NCBI GenBank assembly: GCA_001839685.1
Contig: MLAK01001015.1
Span: 89,448-153,447 of the forward strand
Length of the DNA stretch: 64,000 bases
Direction: 5' to 3'
Source of the DNA: Tritrichomonas foetus
Lineage: Eukaryota > Parabasalia > Tritrichomonadida > Tritrichomonadidae
Shown: in pieces, positions 9,537-19,504 of the stretch
How the letters are laid out: each line of letters begins with the position of its first letter
Numbering within the stretch: the stretch's first letter is position 1
The notes under the pieces: model-generated
Seen by the model: the letters and a program-made list of their open reading frames with translations, nothing else
Told to the model about the DNA's origin: nothing
Databases searched by the model: none
Program-made: the position numbers and the translations under genes

Positions 9537-10167
9537 TTAGCATATTTCACAGCAGCCTCCACCTTCTTTTTCGCCCTTGCCCTTCTGAGCTTCTTGGCTT
9601 GGTGGGTGAAGAACGACTTTAATGGCTGATTCGAAAACTTCCTTAAGGTGGAATTGCTTGAGAGCTGAGCATTCAACGTAGTCTTGAGCACCGATTGTCT
9701 TCTTCATTTCTTCGCCTTTGTTCTGGGCAACTGGTTCCCATCCCTTCGACTTGAATTCATCGGCGTGTTGTGGGAATTCGTCACGAAGGTCGGATTTCAT
9801 ACCGACGAGGATGTATGGTGTGCCTGGGCAGTGTTCCTTAACTTCTGGGACCCACATGTTTTGAACGTTTTCGAGGGAGGTTGGGGAAACAAGGGAGAAG
9901 CATAAAATGAAAACGTCTGTTTGTGGATATGAGAGTGGTCTCAATTTCTTATAGTCTTCCTGACCGGCTGTATCCCAAAGCTGGAGGTTGATGGCTTGGT
10001 CTTCGACCATAACGTTGGCTGAATAGTTATCAAAGACTGTTGGAATGTATTCTCCTGGGAAAGCGTTGGTAGTATAGCTGATAAGGAGGCAGGTCTTACC
10101 GACGGCTCCATCTCCAACAACAACACATTTGATGTCTGGGTATTAGAAAAGAAAAGATACGCTTCAT
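9537..10167 (-). CDS. Rac/Rho-family GTPase with a 25-nt intron (201 aa)
   Basis: The gene joins 9537-10135 and 10161-10167 on the minus strand: 606 bases, 201 residues. It is a plasma-membrane switch controlling actin. The motifs are G1 'GDGAVGKT', effector 'TVFDNY', G3 'DTAGQE', G4 'MKSD' in place of the usual (T/N)KxD, and G5 'ECSAL'. Similarity to metazoan Rac1 is high through the first 100 residues. Without splicing, the strong Rac homology begins just after an in-frame TAA and has no ATG. Removing the intron supplies Met-Lys-His before 'IKCVVVGDG'. The tail is Gly/Lys-rich and ends 'CCEIC', a CaaX box (CEIC) with an adjacent Cys. Third positions are G/C-rich, suggesting strong expression. 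Confidence 0.95.
10136..10160 (-). other. 25-nt spliceosomal intron of the Rac gene
   Basis: On the minus strand it starts GTATCT and ends TCTAATACCCAG. That is close to the trichomonad combined branch-point/3' splice motif (ACTAACACACAG type) and within the 23-25 base class of ultrashort trichomonad introns. Its 25 bases are not a multiple of three, and it contains an in-frame stop when unspliced. Its removal restores a Rac N-terminus of normal length. The 5' site has C where G is usual (GTATCT rather than GTATGT). Confidence 0.85.
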
Positions 10168-11188
10168 GATTATGATGTAAAGCTCTGAAAAACTAAAAAA
10201 GCAATTGTTTCAGCAATTGTTATCGTTGTAGCTTTTTCACAACTTTATAGAAAGTGCGATGCATAAAATGATACTTCACGAATGGATGAAAAAATTTTAT
10301 GCGCGATAAAAATTAATGTAAATTATGTAATTAAGCTAATCTCCCAAAATGAAAAATATTGCTCATAACTATAATTATTGGCTGATGAGTCGAAAATGCA
10401 AAGTATAGCTTTCTTAATATATATTGAAAAGCATCTGTGGAAACGGTAATGAGTAAAATTTAATATTCACCGGATAATCGATAACCCATTTTTCTGTGAC
10501 TACCTCCAGCCAAATTCATCATAGACTTATTACATAAGTGATCTACTTCGCAATTATATAATTTAATCTCAGAATAAGGATCTTTTGGTGTTACAGCAAA
10601 ATTTAACTTTTCATCTCATTTATCAATCAATTGATGAAGCTTAATCTAGTCACAATACTATTTTACTACTTTTTGACCGACTCAACATGACTCTATGTAA
10701 AGTACGCCATGTTATTCAAAACTAATGCAATGATGCCACTTGAATAAATTGACTATTTTATAACCCTCAATATAAAACATATATATTCCAATGATGCATA
10801 TTTATTTAATTGGAGTTTTTATTCATATCATTTTGATAGTCGCCACCTAAATGATATCATGTCTGAAACAAAATATAATTTTATACTTCTAATATAACAT
10901 GGATTCAGATAAAACTGTGATAATACCGCATAGTTTTAGAAAATATAAATTGTGGATTTTTTTTTGCTTGATTAAGTAAGCTTAAAAAATATGTGAAAAC
11001 AAAAGCAGCATGTATGTGTGAAGGAAAATTAATAGACACACTCTTTTTGTTGCGATTATGAATTATAGGCACTATTAATAGTTCTTTTAATTTCTATTGG
11101 AAAATACGGTTAAAGGCGAATATTTCATCATATTAAATATGAATCATCAACAAGGAAAATCATAAAAAGCAAAGCAATTTTAAAATTG
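10168..11188. other. Intergenic, no gene seen
   Basis: AT-rich spacer of about 1 kb between two divergent genes (Rac on minus, Vps39-like on plus). No frame with coding character and no tRNA-like B box is seen. Confidence 0.55.
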
Positions 11189-11194
11189 TCACTT
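11189..11194 (+). promoter_or_regulatory. Initiator element of the Vps39-like gene
   Basis: TCACTT is an exact match to the trichomonad Inr TCA(C/T)T(A/T). The A at 11191 lies 17 bases before the ATG, the short spacing expected in this group. Confidence 0.65.
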
Positions 11195-11207
11195 TTCGTG
11201 ATTAAAA

Positions 11208-13733
11208 ATGAAAAATTCTCAGCACACAAAGCAATTCTGTCTCCTTCCTCTTCGTGTACAAATCCCAATCGCTTATAATAAGATTCAAAGTATTACAGAA
11301 TGCAAAAAAGATCTTGTTATTGCATTAGATGGAATGAGAATATATCCGTGTCAAATTGAAGCCGTAAATAATAGCGAATATAACGTTACTTGTGGCACAG
11401 GAAAGAAAGCAACAATCGAACATCACGAAATTTATAAAATGATTGGAATTGATGATCAGCTTTTGCTTCTCTACAGAAAGAATCCCGACGATCCAGGAGT
11501 TCTTTTCGCTATGACACAAACCGAAAAATTGCCGATTCAAGTTTGCAAAGGAGTTGTTAATTTCGCAGCAAATGTCGAATTTTCAGGAACAGATTCTACA
11601 AGCTCACCAACAATCGCCGTTATTGTCGATACGAGTATAATTATTTTACGACTTTCCGTTACAGAATCCCTCGAAGGAGTCACCCGAAAATGGGTCGAAT
11701 TGCATAAAGTCCAGATTCGAACCCAGTGCCTTTCCGTTGCCATTGCTTTACCATCAATTTTAGTGCAGTGTCCATCTCAAAACGTAACGGTTAATTTGAG
11801 CCAAAAAATTAACGAGAATGATTACATGATTTTATCAAATTCTGCAAACAACTCAGAAAATCCTTACAACTATCCAAACAGCCCGAATGTCTTTTTTGTT
11901 TACACAAACAAGCAAGCCAGTCTTATGAATACTAGCAAAAACTTTGCTCTTGTTAATACTCCAGTCAAATTCCAAACACCTCAAATTGAACATGCTAAAG
12001 CCGATAACCTTTATGCCTCAATTTCACATAATAATGTGACCGTTTATAATTTCGAATCAACTCGCCAGAAACGAATAGTTTCATCATTGAGTTTCCCAGA
12101 ATGTAATCATATTTGTTCATATCAAAGTAAATATTTCATTGTTTCAAATGAAAAGCAAATATTTTTAGTTACAGAATGTACTGAAGCTTATCATAACATC
12201 ATCGAAGGTAATTTGGACCAAGCTGTCGCTTCCATTAAAAACTTAAACACTGACATTCTTGCTGCAATCTTTGAACAACTTTGGCAGGCAGAATTCAAAC
12301 AACATGCTTTATCAATGCTTAAAATTAAAGAATTACATCCTGCTTTAATCGACATAGTAAATCTTTTCAAAATGATCAAAACTGATGGTCTTAAATCTGA
12401 CACAAAATACTTAAACTTTGCATCACAGACAGACGATCAAAAACTTGCCAAAATCCTCACCGATAGCTTAATTGCAATCCGAGGAACAAATCCAAGTGAA
12501 TATACAAGAAAAATTGTCGATACTGCCCTCTTTGAGATTTATGCCTATCAAGAAGATATTCCAAAATTATCTGCTTTCATTGATGAAGTTCCACTTCTTT
12601 CGAACGAATCTATTCGTGCATTCTTTAATGAAGTTGAATCGCCAACATATGCAATGTATCTTGCATTCATTGGAAATAATACTGAAGCTATGGAAGTCTT
12701 CAAAAAACTTCAAAATATGGATCAAGTTATTTTAGATGAAATTACACAACAAATGATTCGCAATTCAAGTGATTGGAAATTCTGTAAAGCAAATACAACA
12801 TGGCTTATTCAGATTTCTCCACTTCACGCATGCCGTGTTCTCACTAGCGAATCCGTGAAATCTGGAAAAGCTTTGAAATTCTGCAAGAAGCATTTTGAAA
12901 AGTTTTATCCAACAGTTTTACACGGAATTCTTGATCACAAAGACGTAATGAATCGCTCAGATCTTGTAAATAATTATGCTAAATGTATCTGTCAACTTTT
13001 ATTAGGTCTTAATGATGAAAACTTTAATCGTGATAGTGTTGCATTCTGTAAATGTGTCATTGCAAATCCAAACGCAAGTATTCAAGAAATTGAAGAAGAA
13101 CTTGGAAACGACTTCATTGATGTACTTCGTCGTTTTCCAAAAGATACAGACGCAAATAATCTTCTCTTTTTAGTCAATCAAATTCCATCAACTCGCGTCC
13201 AAGTTGAAATTTATCGTGCTGCAGGAAATGTCGAAAAAGCATTGTCGCTTATTTGGGGAGATAAAAATGAAGATCCAGATATTGCAGTACTTGAACAATT
13301 CTGTCGTGAAAGTAGTGACCCATCTGCAGCTTTCATGGTGTTAATTAAACTAATGAAAGAGAAATTGCCAGCTGATAAAGAAATGTCTGTACTAATGAAT
13401 TTATTGGCTCAAAATATGAGCGTGATTGATGTTTCGTCAGCTTTGGCAAATATTAATGAAAATCAGAAGCTTGAAGATGTTGCATCTTTCCTTGAAAGTT
13501 CCTATAGAAAATTAGTAACAATGAGAAAAGATGCAGAACTTGATGCAGCTTTCGCTTCGTCAAATGAATTCGAATCTGAATATCAAAGAATTAGACTCGA
13601 GTCTCAGTCAATTCAATTAACTACACAGACAATTTGTCCAAAGTGCAAGCAGCCAATTGGATACCAATATGTTTTGCGTGCACCGAACGGAACACTTTAC
13701 CATTGGAAATGTTTGCAAGCGAACCAGACATAA
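11208..13733 (+). CDS. Vps39/Vps3 (TRAP1)-like tethering-complex subunit (841 aa)
   Basis: The layout is an N-terminal citron-homology-type beta-propeller (about 1-320; 'IQSITECKKDLVIALDGMRI' and later strands), then alpha-solenoid helices (about 330-790). A C-terminal zinc-binding end follows, with 'CPKCKQPIG' and 'YHWKC' (about 810-836). This is the plan of Vps39, Vps3 and TGFBRAP1, subunits of the HOPS and CORVET complexes that tether endosomes and lysosomes and bind Rab GTPases. The zinc end is a four-Cys/His knuckle rather than a full RING. The start is the first ATG, 17 bases after an exact Inr. The gene is intact. HOPS and CORVET versions cannot be separated by eye. Confidence 0.78.
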   Translation: MKNSQHTKQFCLLPLRVQIPIAYNKIQSITECKKDLVIALDGMRIYPCQIEAVNNSEYNVTCGTGKKATIEHHEIYKMIGIDDQLLLLYRKNPDDPGVLFAMTQTEKLPIQVCKGVVNFAANVEFSGTDSTSSPTIAVIVDTSIIILRLSVTESLEGVTRKWVELHKVQIRTQCLSVAIALPSILVQCPSQNVTVNLSQKINENDYMILSNSANNSENPYNYPNSPNVFFVYTNKQASLMNTSKNFALVNTPVKFQTPQIEHAKADNLYASISHNNVTVYNFESTRQKRIVSSLSFPECNHICSYQSKYFIVSNEKQIFLVTECTEAYHNIIEGNLDQAVASIKNLNTDILAAIFEQLWQAEFKQHALSMLKIKELHPALIDIVNLFKMIKTDGLKSDTKYLNFASQTDDQKLAKILTDSLIAIRGTNPSEYTRKIVDTALFEIYAYQEDIPKLSAFIDEVPLLSNESIRAFFNEVESPTYAMYLAFIGNNTEAMEVFKKLQNMDQVILDEITQQMIRNSSDWKFCKANTTWLIQISPLHACRVLTSESVKSGKALKFCKKHFEKFYPTVLHGILDHKDVMNRSDLVNNYAKCICQLLLGLNDENFNRDSVAFCKCVIANPNASIQEIEEELGNDFIDVLRRFPKDTDANNLLFLVNQIPSTRVQVEIYRAAGNVEKALSLIWGDKNEDPDIAVLEQFCRESSDPSAAFMVLIKLMKEKLPADKEMSVLMNLLAQNMSVIDVSSALANINENQKLEDVASFLESSYRKLVTMRKDAELDAAFASSNEFESEYQRIRLESQSIQLTTQTICPKCKQPIGYQYVLRAPNGTLYHWKCLQANQT

Positions 13734-13987
13734 GGATTATTTCTTTCTCAATAAATCAAAAAACACTTGGTCCGGTAATTTTATCTAAAGTATATTTAAT
13801 TTAATCTCAATTAAATTTTGTTGTTTTTTCACCCATGAATATGAATTAGTTATATTTTAATGAACAAAAGAAATATGTAGTTTATCCTAAATGAAAATGG
13901 AATTAGGCTTATGTTGGCTGTGAAGTGGATGAGATAAGAGTGAAAATTTTACTAATCTCATTTTCCAATTTGTGAGAAAATTAATAA

Positions 13988-15403
13988 ACGGCACTATTCA
14001 TCATCAATTCGAAAGATCCGACCTGCTGCTTTAAACCAATCTCTGAAGATCTGCAAGATCATTTAAATCAGGCATATAAACAGATTGAAATTTTAACAAG
14101 TCAAAACGAGCAACTTTCAAACGAAAATGTCGATTTAAGAAAAGAGATTGATAAGTTGAAGTTCGAAAAAAGCCAATTATCTGCTGAAAAAGTAAATTTA
14201 AGTGAACATTCGACAATAATCAACGCAAAAATCGATTTACTTCATTCAGAAATAAAACATTTGAAGGAAACTAGCAAAAATTTGAAAAGCCAAAACGCAG
14301 AAATAAATCAAAAGAATTTGGAACTTTCTGATTTGTTGTTAAAAGCTTCAAAAAAAATAACCAATTATAAAAATGAAATATCGACTTTACAGATGCTCCA
14401 AAATAAGGTCAATAATTCACAAGAGAATTCAATAGATTATCAAGAACAGATTAACCAACTTAAGTTACAATTGACAAATTATGAAAATGTTGTGAGAGAA
14501 CAAGATGAGCATATTAAACGAATTGTCGAAGATAAAAAAGAGCTAAAAGAAAAGATCAAAGATTTAGTCAAACAGAATCATTCTAATGATAATAAAAGCC
14601 AAAAAAGTTATGTTCAAAGAAATGATTTCAATGAATATCAAATCAAAATGAATCATGTTGAAACTGAAAATCAAAGACTTATTAAGCAGGTTCAACATTA
14701 TCAATTGCTTTTAAATAAGGCAAATGATTTTGAAACAGAAAATATTAAATTACATGATTTATTAGTAAAATTAGATAACGAAAAAAAATTACTACAATCG
14801 ACAATTGAAGACTATCGAATAAAGCAAGCACAAACCGATAAGATTGTACAAGCCAAAACTGAATATGAAGCTGAAATCGAAATACTGAAATCAAAACTGA
14901 AAAAGAATGAAGAATTTGAAGTTAAAAATAGAGAAATTGAAAATGAAATGAAAAAAATGAAAGAACAAAATAACATTTTGCAACTTAATAATTCAAAACT
15001 CCAAGATCAAATCAATGATTTAAAATTCGTTGCAGTTGAACAAGAAAAAATTAAAAGAGATATTGTTCAATTTGAAGTCGAAATTCAAGAACGAGAAATT
15101 AGAGAACAAAATTTATCCAAAAAATATCGGTATTATAAGCAAAAAGCTCGCGAGCAACTAGCAGTCATAGATAACTTCCAAACCAAGACAAATGACATTA
15201 CAAACGAATTAATTCGGATAAAAGAACGAGAAGCGCAAAAAGAAGCAGCCCTAAAACAAAAAGAAAGATATGGAAACGAAAAAAATGCTAATTTGGTAAA
15301 ACTGTCAAGAGAATTAATGCATGAAAAAGCTAAAAATGCACGACTTGAAATGAGAGTTAAAGATAAGCAAAGAGAAATCTCAATGCTTTCAAATAATATT
15401 TAA
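13988..15403 (+). CDS. Coiled-coil protein; frame lacks an in-frame ATG start
   Basis: The frame is open from just after a TAA at 13985 to 15403 (471 codons). The coding character is strong from about 14000 ('CCFKPISEDLQDHLNQAY'), and the whole protein is a continuous coiled coil rich in Glu/Lys/Gln/Asn. No ATG occurs in frame until well inside, around 14392. The 5' end is therefore truncated, lies in an unseen upstream exon, or is broken by an indel. I looked for a GTAT...CTAA(C/T)...AG intron upstream and found none. No specific family is recognised; generic coiled coils give misleading similarity. Confidence 0.7.
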   Translation, partial: TALFIINSKDPTCCFKPISEDLQDHLNQAYKQIEILTSQNEQLSNENVDLRKEIDKLKFEKSQLSAEKVNLSEHSTIINAKIDLLHSEIKHLKETSKNLKSQNAEINQKNLELSDLLLKASKKITNYKNEISTLQMLQNKVNNSQENSIDYQEQINQLKLQLTNYENVVREQDEHIKRIVEDKKELKEKIKDLVKQNHSNDNKSQKSYVQRNDFNEYQIKMNHVETENQRLIKQVQHYQLLLNKANDFETENIKLHDLLVKLDNEKKLLQSTIEDYRIKQAQTDKIVQAKTEYEAEIEILKSKLKKNEEFEVKNREIENEMKKMKEQNNILQLNNSKLQDQINDLKFVAVEQEKIKRDIVQFEVEIQEREIREQNLSKKYRYYKQKAREQLAVIDNFQTKTNDITNELIRIKEREAQKEAALKQKERYGNEKNANLVKLSRELMHEKAKNARLEMRVKDKQREISMLSNNI

Positions 15404-15856
15404 ATTGTTAATAAATAGGTTTTTAGAGAACTTTATTTCGTTATTCATCTCTTTCTTGCTTGATTCATCTCTTTCTTGTTTGATTCATCTCTTTCTTGTT
15501 TGATTCATCTCTTTCTTGCGTTATTTAAAATCTACTTTGGGATTATTATTTTTTCATCTTTTGCGTGAATGATAAAAAGCTATTTTACTTTTGTATATGA
15601 AAATATGAATAAAGTTAAAAAATGAAAAATAATGATGAGAATGATATATTATATATTGCATATTCAACCAGAAGAACCAAATTTTATACAATATTGTATA
15701 CTGACAAAATTTCAATCTTGACAGTAATTGAGGATACAGTCGTCATCGTTTTTTTGATTGTTTTATTTTGATAAAAAGTTCTAATTTTTGGTTTTCTTTG
15801 AAATACATCAAAAATAATTTCAAAAGTTCTAATTCAAAAAATTACTGAGTAATTAA
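15404..15856. other. Intergenic with minisatellite
   Basis: A 453-base spacer. Apart from the 20-bp tandem repeat it is AT-rich and shows no gene. Confidence 0.5.
15443..15519 (+). repeat. 20-bp minisatellite, 3.9 copies
   Basis: The unit ATTCATCTCTTTCTTGTTTG is repeated head to tail with one or two substitutions per copy. It starts 40 bases after the stop of the coiled-coil gene, so it is probably in the 3' flank or 3' UTR. Confidence 0.9.
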
Positions 15857-15862
15857 TCACAT
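15857..15862 (+). promoter_or_regulatory. Initiator-like element of the surface-protein gene
   Basis: TCACAT lies only five bases between its A and the ATG at 15864. It matches TCA(C/T) followed by A/T. Confidence 0.4.
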
Positions 15863-15863
15863 C

Positions 15864-17171
15864 ATGTATAATCTAACAATTCTCAAACTGATTTCCTCTT
15901 CATTTCTTTTATCGCCCTGCTTTTCAATTCCCCATTACAACTATTTGAACGACTTATTATTTCATAATATCCGCTTTTCAAATTCTTTTAGAGGTTTCTT
16001 TGATTCATCAAATCAAAATATCAATAAATTATCTTTTTCAGGCTCTCATTTTTCACATTTATTAGATAATGCGATTCACTATACCAAAATGAGTGCTATC
16101 AAAGAATTTTTTTATGTCTATCAAAGTTTTAATAAGGAAGAAAATGAAGTAAATATTCTTTTTTGTACTTTTTATAAAATTAATAATAATAAAGAACATG
16201 GTGGGGCTGTTTTTATAACATTAACACAGAAAATAATTTTTTTAATATCAAATGCTTTTATTGATTGTCATTGTTTTAATGACAAAGGAAAAGGTGGTGG
16301 ATGCTATATTGATCCTGAGGAGAATTGTTTAACAAAGTTAAAATCTAATTGTTTCTTTTTGTGTACTTCTACAGCTTCTGGTCAAGCATTGCATTTTTCA
16401 AGTGATTATGGTGATAAAATCGAAATGAATGAAACAAATGTAAATCAATGTGGACCACTTAATTCTATTGTAACACAATCCAATGTTGTGGATATTTGGG
16501 GTGTAACAATAGTTTCACATCTTAACTCAACAAAAAACACAGCATATCAATCATCTGGCTTAATAGTAATTGTACCTCAAAATAAAGAAATTTCATCAAT
16601 TGTATTTATTTCTTTCTTAAACAATACCGCTCCAAAACTTCCGCTTTATGAATTGATTTATCATAATGGTGATAATATTGGAACAATTGAACTTGACAGA
16701 TGGAATATTATTGGAACAAAAAGAGAAACTATTATTGCTCCTTTAGCAGTATATACTAATTTCCAATGCTATCATAAAAATACAGCTTTCATAAAAAATT
16801 ATGGAAATATTACAATAAATGCGAAAATCGGAGAAGTCACATTTCAGAAATGTATTTTTGATATTACTCCTGTTGATAGTGAGAATGTAATATGGAGTAG
16901 TGATTCCCAAGAAGGACAAAGAACAATTAAAATATCAGCATTATATTTAAAACAGTGTTATGAAACATATTCAAAAGGAAATGATAAACAAAAATCGAAA
17001 ATCATCAAAATTGTTGTAAGTGTAGTATTTTCGATAATCGGTTTTATTTTACTAATAATTGGATTATATTTCTTGTATTTACTTTATAAGAAATATCAAT
17101 CTGCACATGACTCAGGTTACTTCAAAGACAATCAAACATTATTGGGCAATGTACCTGTTTTGCAAATATAA
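15864..17171 (+). CDS. Beta-helix type I membrane protein, probable surface protein (435 aa)
   Basis: An N-terminal hydrophobic signal (about 1-22, 'ILKLISSSFLLSPCFS') leads into an ectodomain of short repeating strands with turns such as 'NNNKEHGGAVFITLTQKIIF'. Cys-containing rungs like 'FIDCHCFNDKGKGGGCYI' have the look of a right-handed parallel beta-helix. One strong C-terminal membrane segment (about 382-406, 'VVFSIIGFILLIIGLYFLYLL') precedes a short tail with a Tyr-containing 'DSGYF'. This matches the large trichomonad families of Pmp-like and beta-helix surface proteins, thought to face the host or bacteria. The gene at 33264-34607 shares the same plan. Ligand unknown. Confidence 0.75.
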   Translation: MYNLTILKLISSSFLLSPCFSIPHYNYLNDLLFHNIRFSNSFRGFFDSSNQNINKLSFSGSHFSHLLDNAIHYTKMSAIKEFFYVYQSFNKEENEVNILFCTFYKINNNKEHGGAVFITLTQKIIFLISNAFIDCHCFNDKGKGGGCYIDPEENCLTKLKSNCFFLCTSTASGQALHFSSDYGDKIEMNETNVNQCGPLNSIVTQSNVVDIWGVTIVSHLNSTKNTAYQSSGLIVIVPQNKEISSIVFISFLNNTAPKLPLYELIYHNGDNIGTIELDRWNIIGTKRETIIAPLAVYTNFQCYHKNTAFIKNYGNITINAKIGEVTFQKCIFDITPVDSENVIWSSDSQEGQRTIKISALYLKQCYETYSKGNDKQKSKIIKIVVSVVFSIIGFILLIIGLYFLYLLYKKYQSAHDSGYFKDNQTLLGNVPVLQI

Positions 17172-19504
17172 GAGATACTTAACAATTATATGTTTTGTTT
17201 ATATTAGGTTCAGAAAGAGTAGTGAAAGCAGATTATTACATTTATTTTGGATTAAACAACTTAGACCACTCGATAAAGTATAGTAAAAAGTTTCTTAACA
17301 ATATGGTAGCTGGAGATAAAAACCTTCACATGCTGAAAAAAAGTGGAAATACAAAAATTTCCAAAAAATAAATGGAACTGTATTTTGGGCTCTATTGATC
17401 TTTTTTGGATTTTATTACTATTAAACAAAAGGTGAGACGATGTAGCATTATGTTTTACTTTATAGTCATCAAGTGACTCGATCTCAATAAGTAATCACAC
17501 AATCAAATAAAAATATTATTTTTAACTTTTCTTCGAATTCATATGTAGATTCACTCAGAAAATTTCTTATGATCTGCAATCAGCTCTTATCTCTTTATTC
17601 TTTCGTTTAAGGAATAATCTCACAAGTGGTTTTTCTAAAAACGTTATCTAATTTTTTCATATTTTGATAGAGACCGACAGAATGAAATAAAATTCTTTAA
17701 AAAAAATTCATAAGTTTTAGAAGATCGACAGAAATAAAAGAAGTCGGATATTAATTATTAAAAAAGGATGCAAAGGTAAAACTTCAGCGAAATAAATGTT
17801 TTGAAAAAAAGAATTATTCCGACCATTTATACTGTCACTTTTTGGGGTCATTAAAATTACAATATATTTTATTCAACAAACAATTGGTAATTCAAAAATG
17901 CGAAATATTTGTTGATAGTAAACCACATATATAACTAAACTAATATACCAAATATCTAAGGAAAATATTAATATCAAAGTTTACACATTCTTCAGAACAA
18001 TGAAGAAAGAATTTGCAACGACCATGTCACTTTACTTTTATACTCAAAAAGGTGAGATGACATTAATAAACTTCACAAATATAGAAAGCGCGATGATGTT
18101 GACAGATAAAAAATAATTTTTCAATATTACCTTTCAATTTCCCATACAATTATTTTTGCAATATTTTATCATGCCCTTTTGACTTCTTCCTATAAATTCC
18201 ATCTATATCTCAATACAGCCTTGAAATTAATAACTTTGATTTGTGAAGCAATTCACAATTTTTTTAACAAAAATCACACAAATATTATGGGGAAACACAG
18301 ATGTATACAAACTAACTAGNTCTAGATGTAGAAGACTATTGAGAGATCTAAATGAATAATTGTTGATATTATTGTCATCTAAAAATTATTTAATTGTAAT
18401 CCTATTAATAATATATAAATATTATAATTTAAAAATCAAGATACAGAGAAAACCAAATCCAAAAAAAAATTGTGAGAAAAAAATAAATCCCACAGAAATT
18501 TCTGAGAATTATAGAGATAAAAAGTGATTTTATAGCATTAATATCTTGATTATTTCTTATCATAAATCGTGCTTTTTATTATCATATGACCCTCCATCGA
18601 AAATTATAATGTTTTCCAAAATACAAAAATGAAGTATAAAAAAAATATTAATAATTTTGATATAAATAAAAAAAATTTAGGCATCAATGAGAAGATTACG
18701 AATGTTTTGCCATCTAAATGGCGAGTCATCAGAAAATTCACTTGGCATCGAGTCTGGAAAAAAACATATTGGATTCCATTTTTCTTGATTTGGTCTTTCA
18801 ATCGTTGTATCTGTATCCCTGCTTGAGAATGTGCTGTTGAGGACTGCCAGTCTATTTTCTTCATATACTAAAATTTTATGACAGAAAAGATTTCAATACA
18901 TTCATATTTGTCAAATGGAAATTGAATTAATTCAACATCACTGAGTTAAAACTATCAAAATTTTCGCGATTTTTAATTAAAAATCGATAGAAGAAGTGTA
19001 AATAGAATTATGGGAAGCAGTATTATAATCTTTGTGATTCTTGGAAAAAAAGCTTCTCACAATTTTTTTTAAGCTTCCTCCAAAATCGCTCTTTTTTCGG
19101 TTTAATTGTTGCAAAATTTCAAAACTATGAATAAATATGGCTCATAACTATAAAAAATAGATTTAACAATTGACTGAAAGCTGTTCACCCGAAAACTGAA
19201 ACAATAGCTTCTTCAGAATCATTTTCGAAATATTTTTGAATTCGGCCATTTGCGAAGTTTGCGATAAGGGAAATTTTCGTCANTCTTTTAGNTATTTGGG
19301 TTTTGATTTTTGACTGATGGTATTAAGTAATACTGATGATAAGGATCATTTTAGTGATTTCGTACGTTAAGACTATTTGGTTTGTATACATCTGGGAAAC
19401 ACACAAATAAATTCAATAATCTATTCAATAAGTCATTCAAAACACTTTTCGCATGTTTATTTTTCCCTCTCAAAAACTGATTCTAAATTTCCGGCCTCAG
19501 GTGA
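17172..19504. other. Long intergenic region, no convincing gene
   Basis: 2.3 kb, AT-rich, with single unresolved bases at 18320, 19283 and 19292. Short frames on both strands around 18600-18860 overlap each other antisense and are composition-driven. I see no transposon ends or RNA gene. Confidence 0.5.

Noticed and set aside
13734..13987. Short intron feeding an upstream exon into the coiled-coil gene
   Set aside because: No GTAT(G/C) donor with a CTAA(C/T)...AG acceptor was found that joins an ATG in frame.
18604..18864. Opposed short frames on both strands
   Set aside because: They overlap antisense, have no motif, and lie in a region with unresolved bases.
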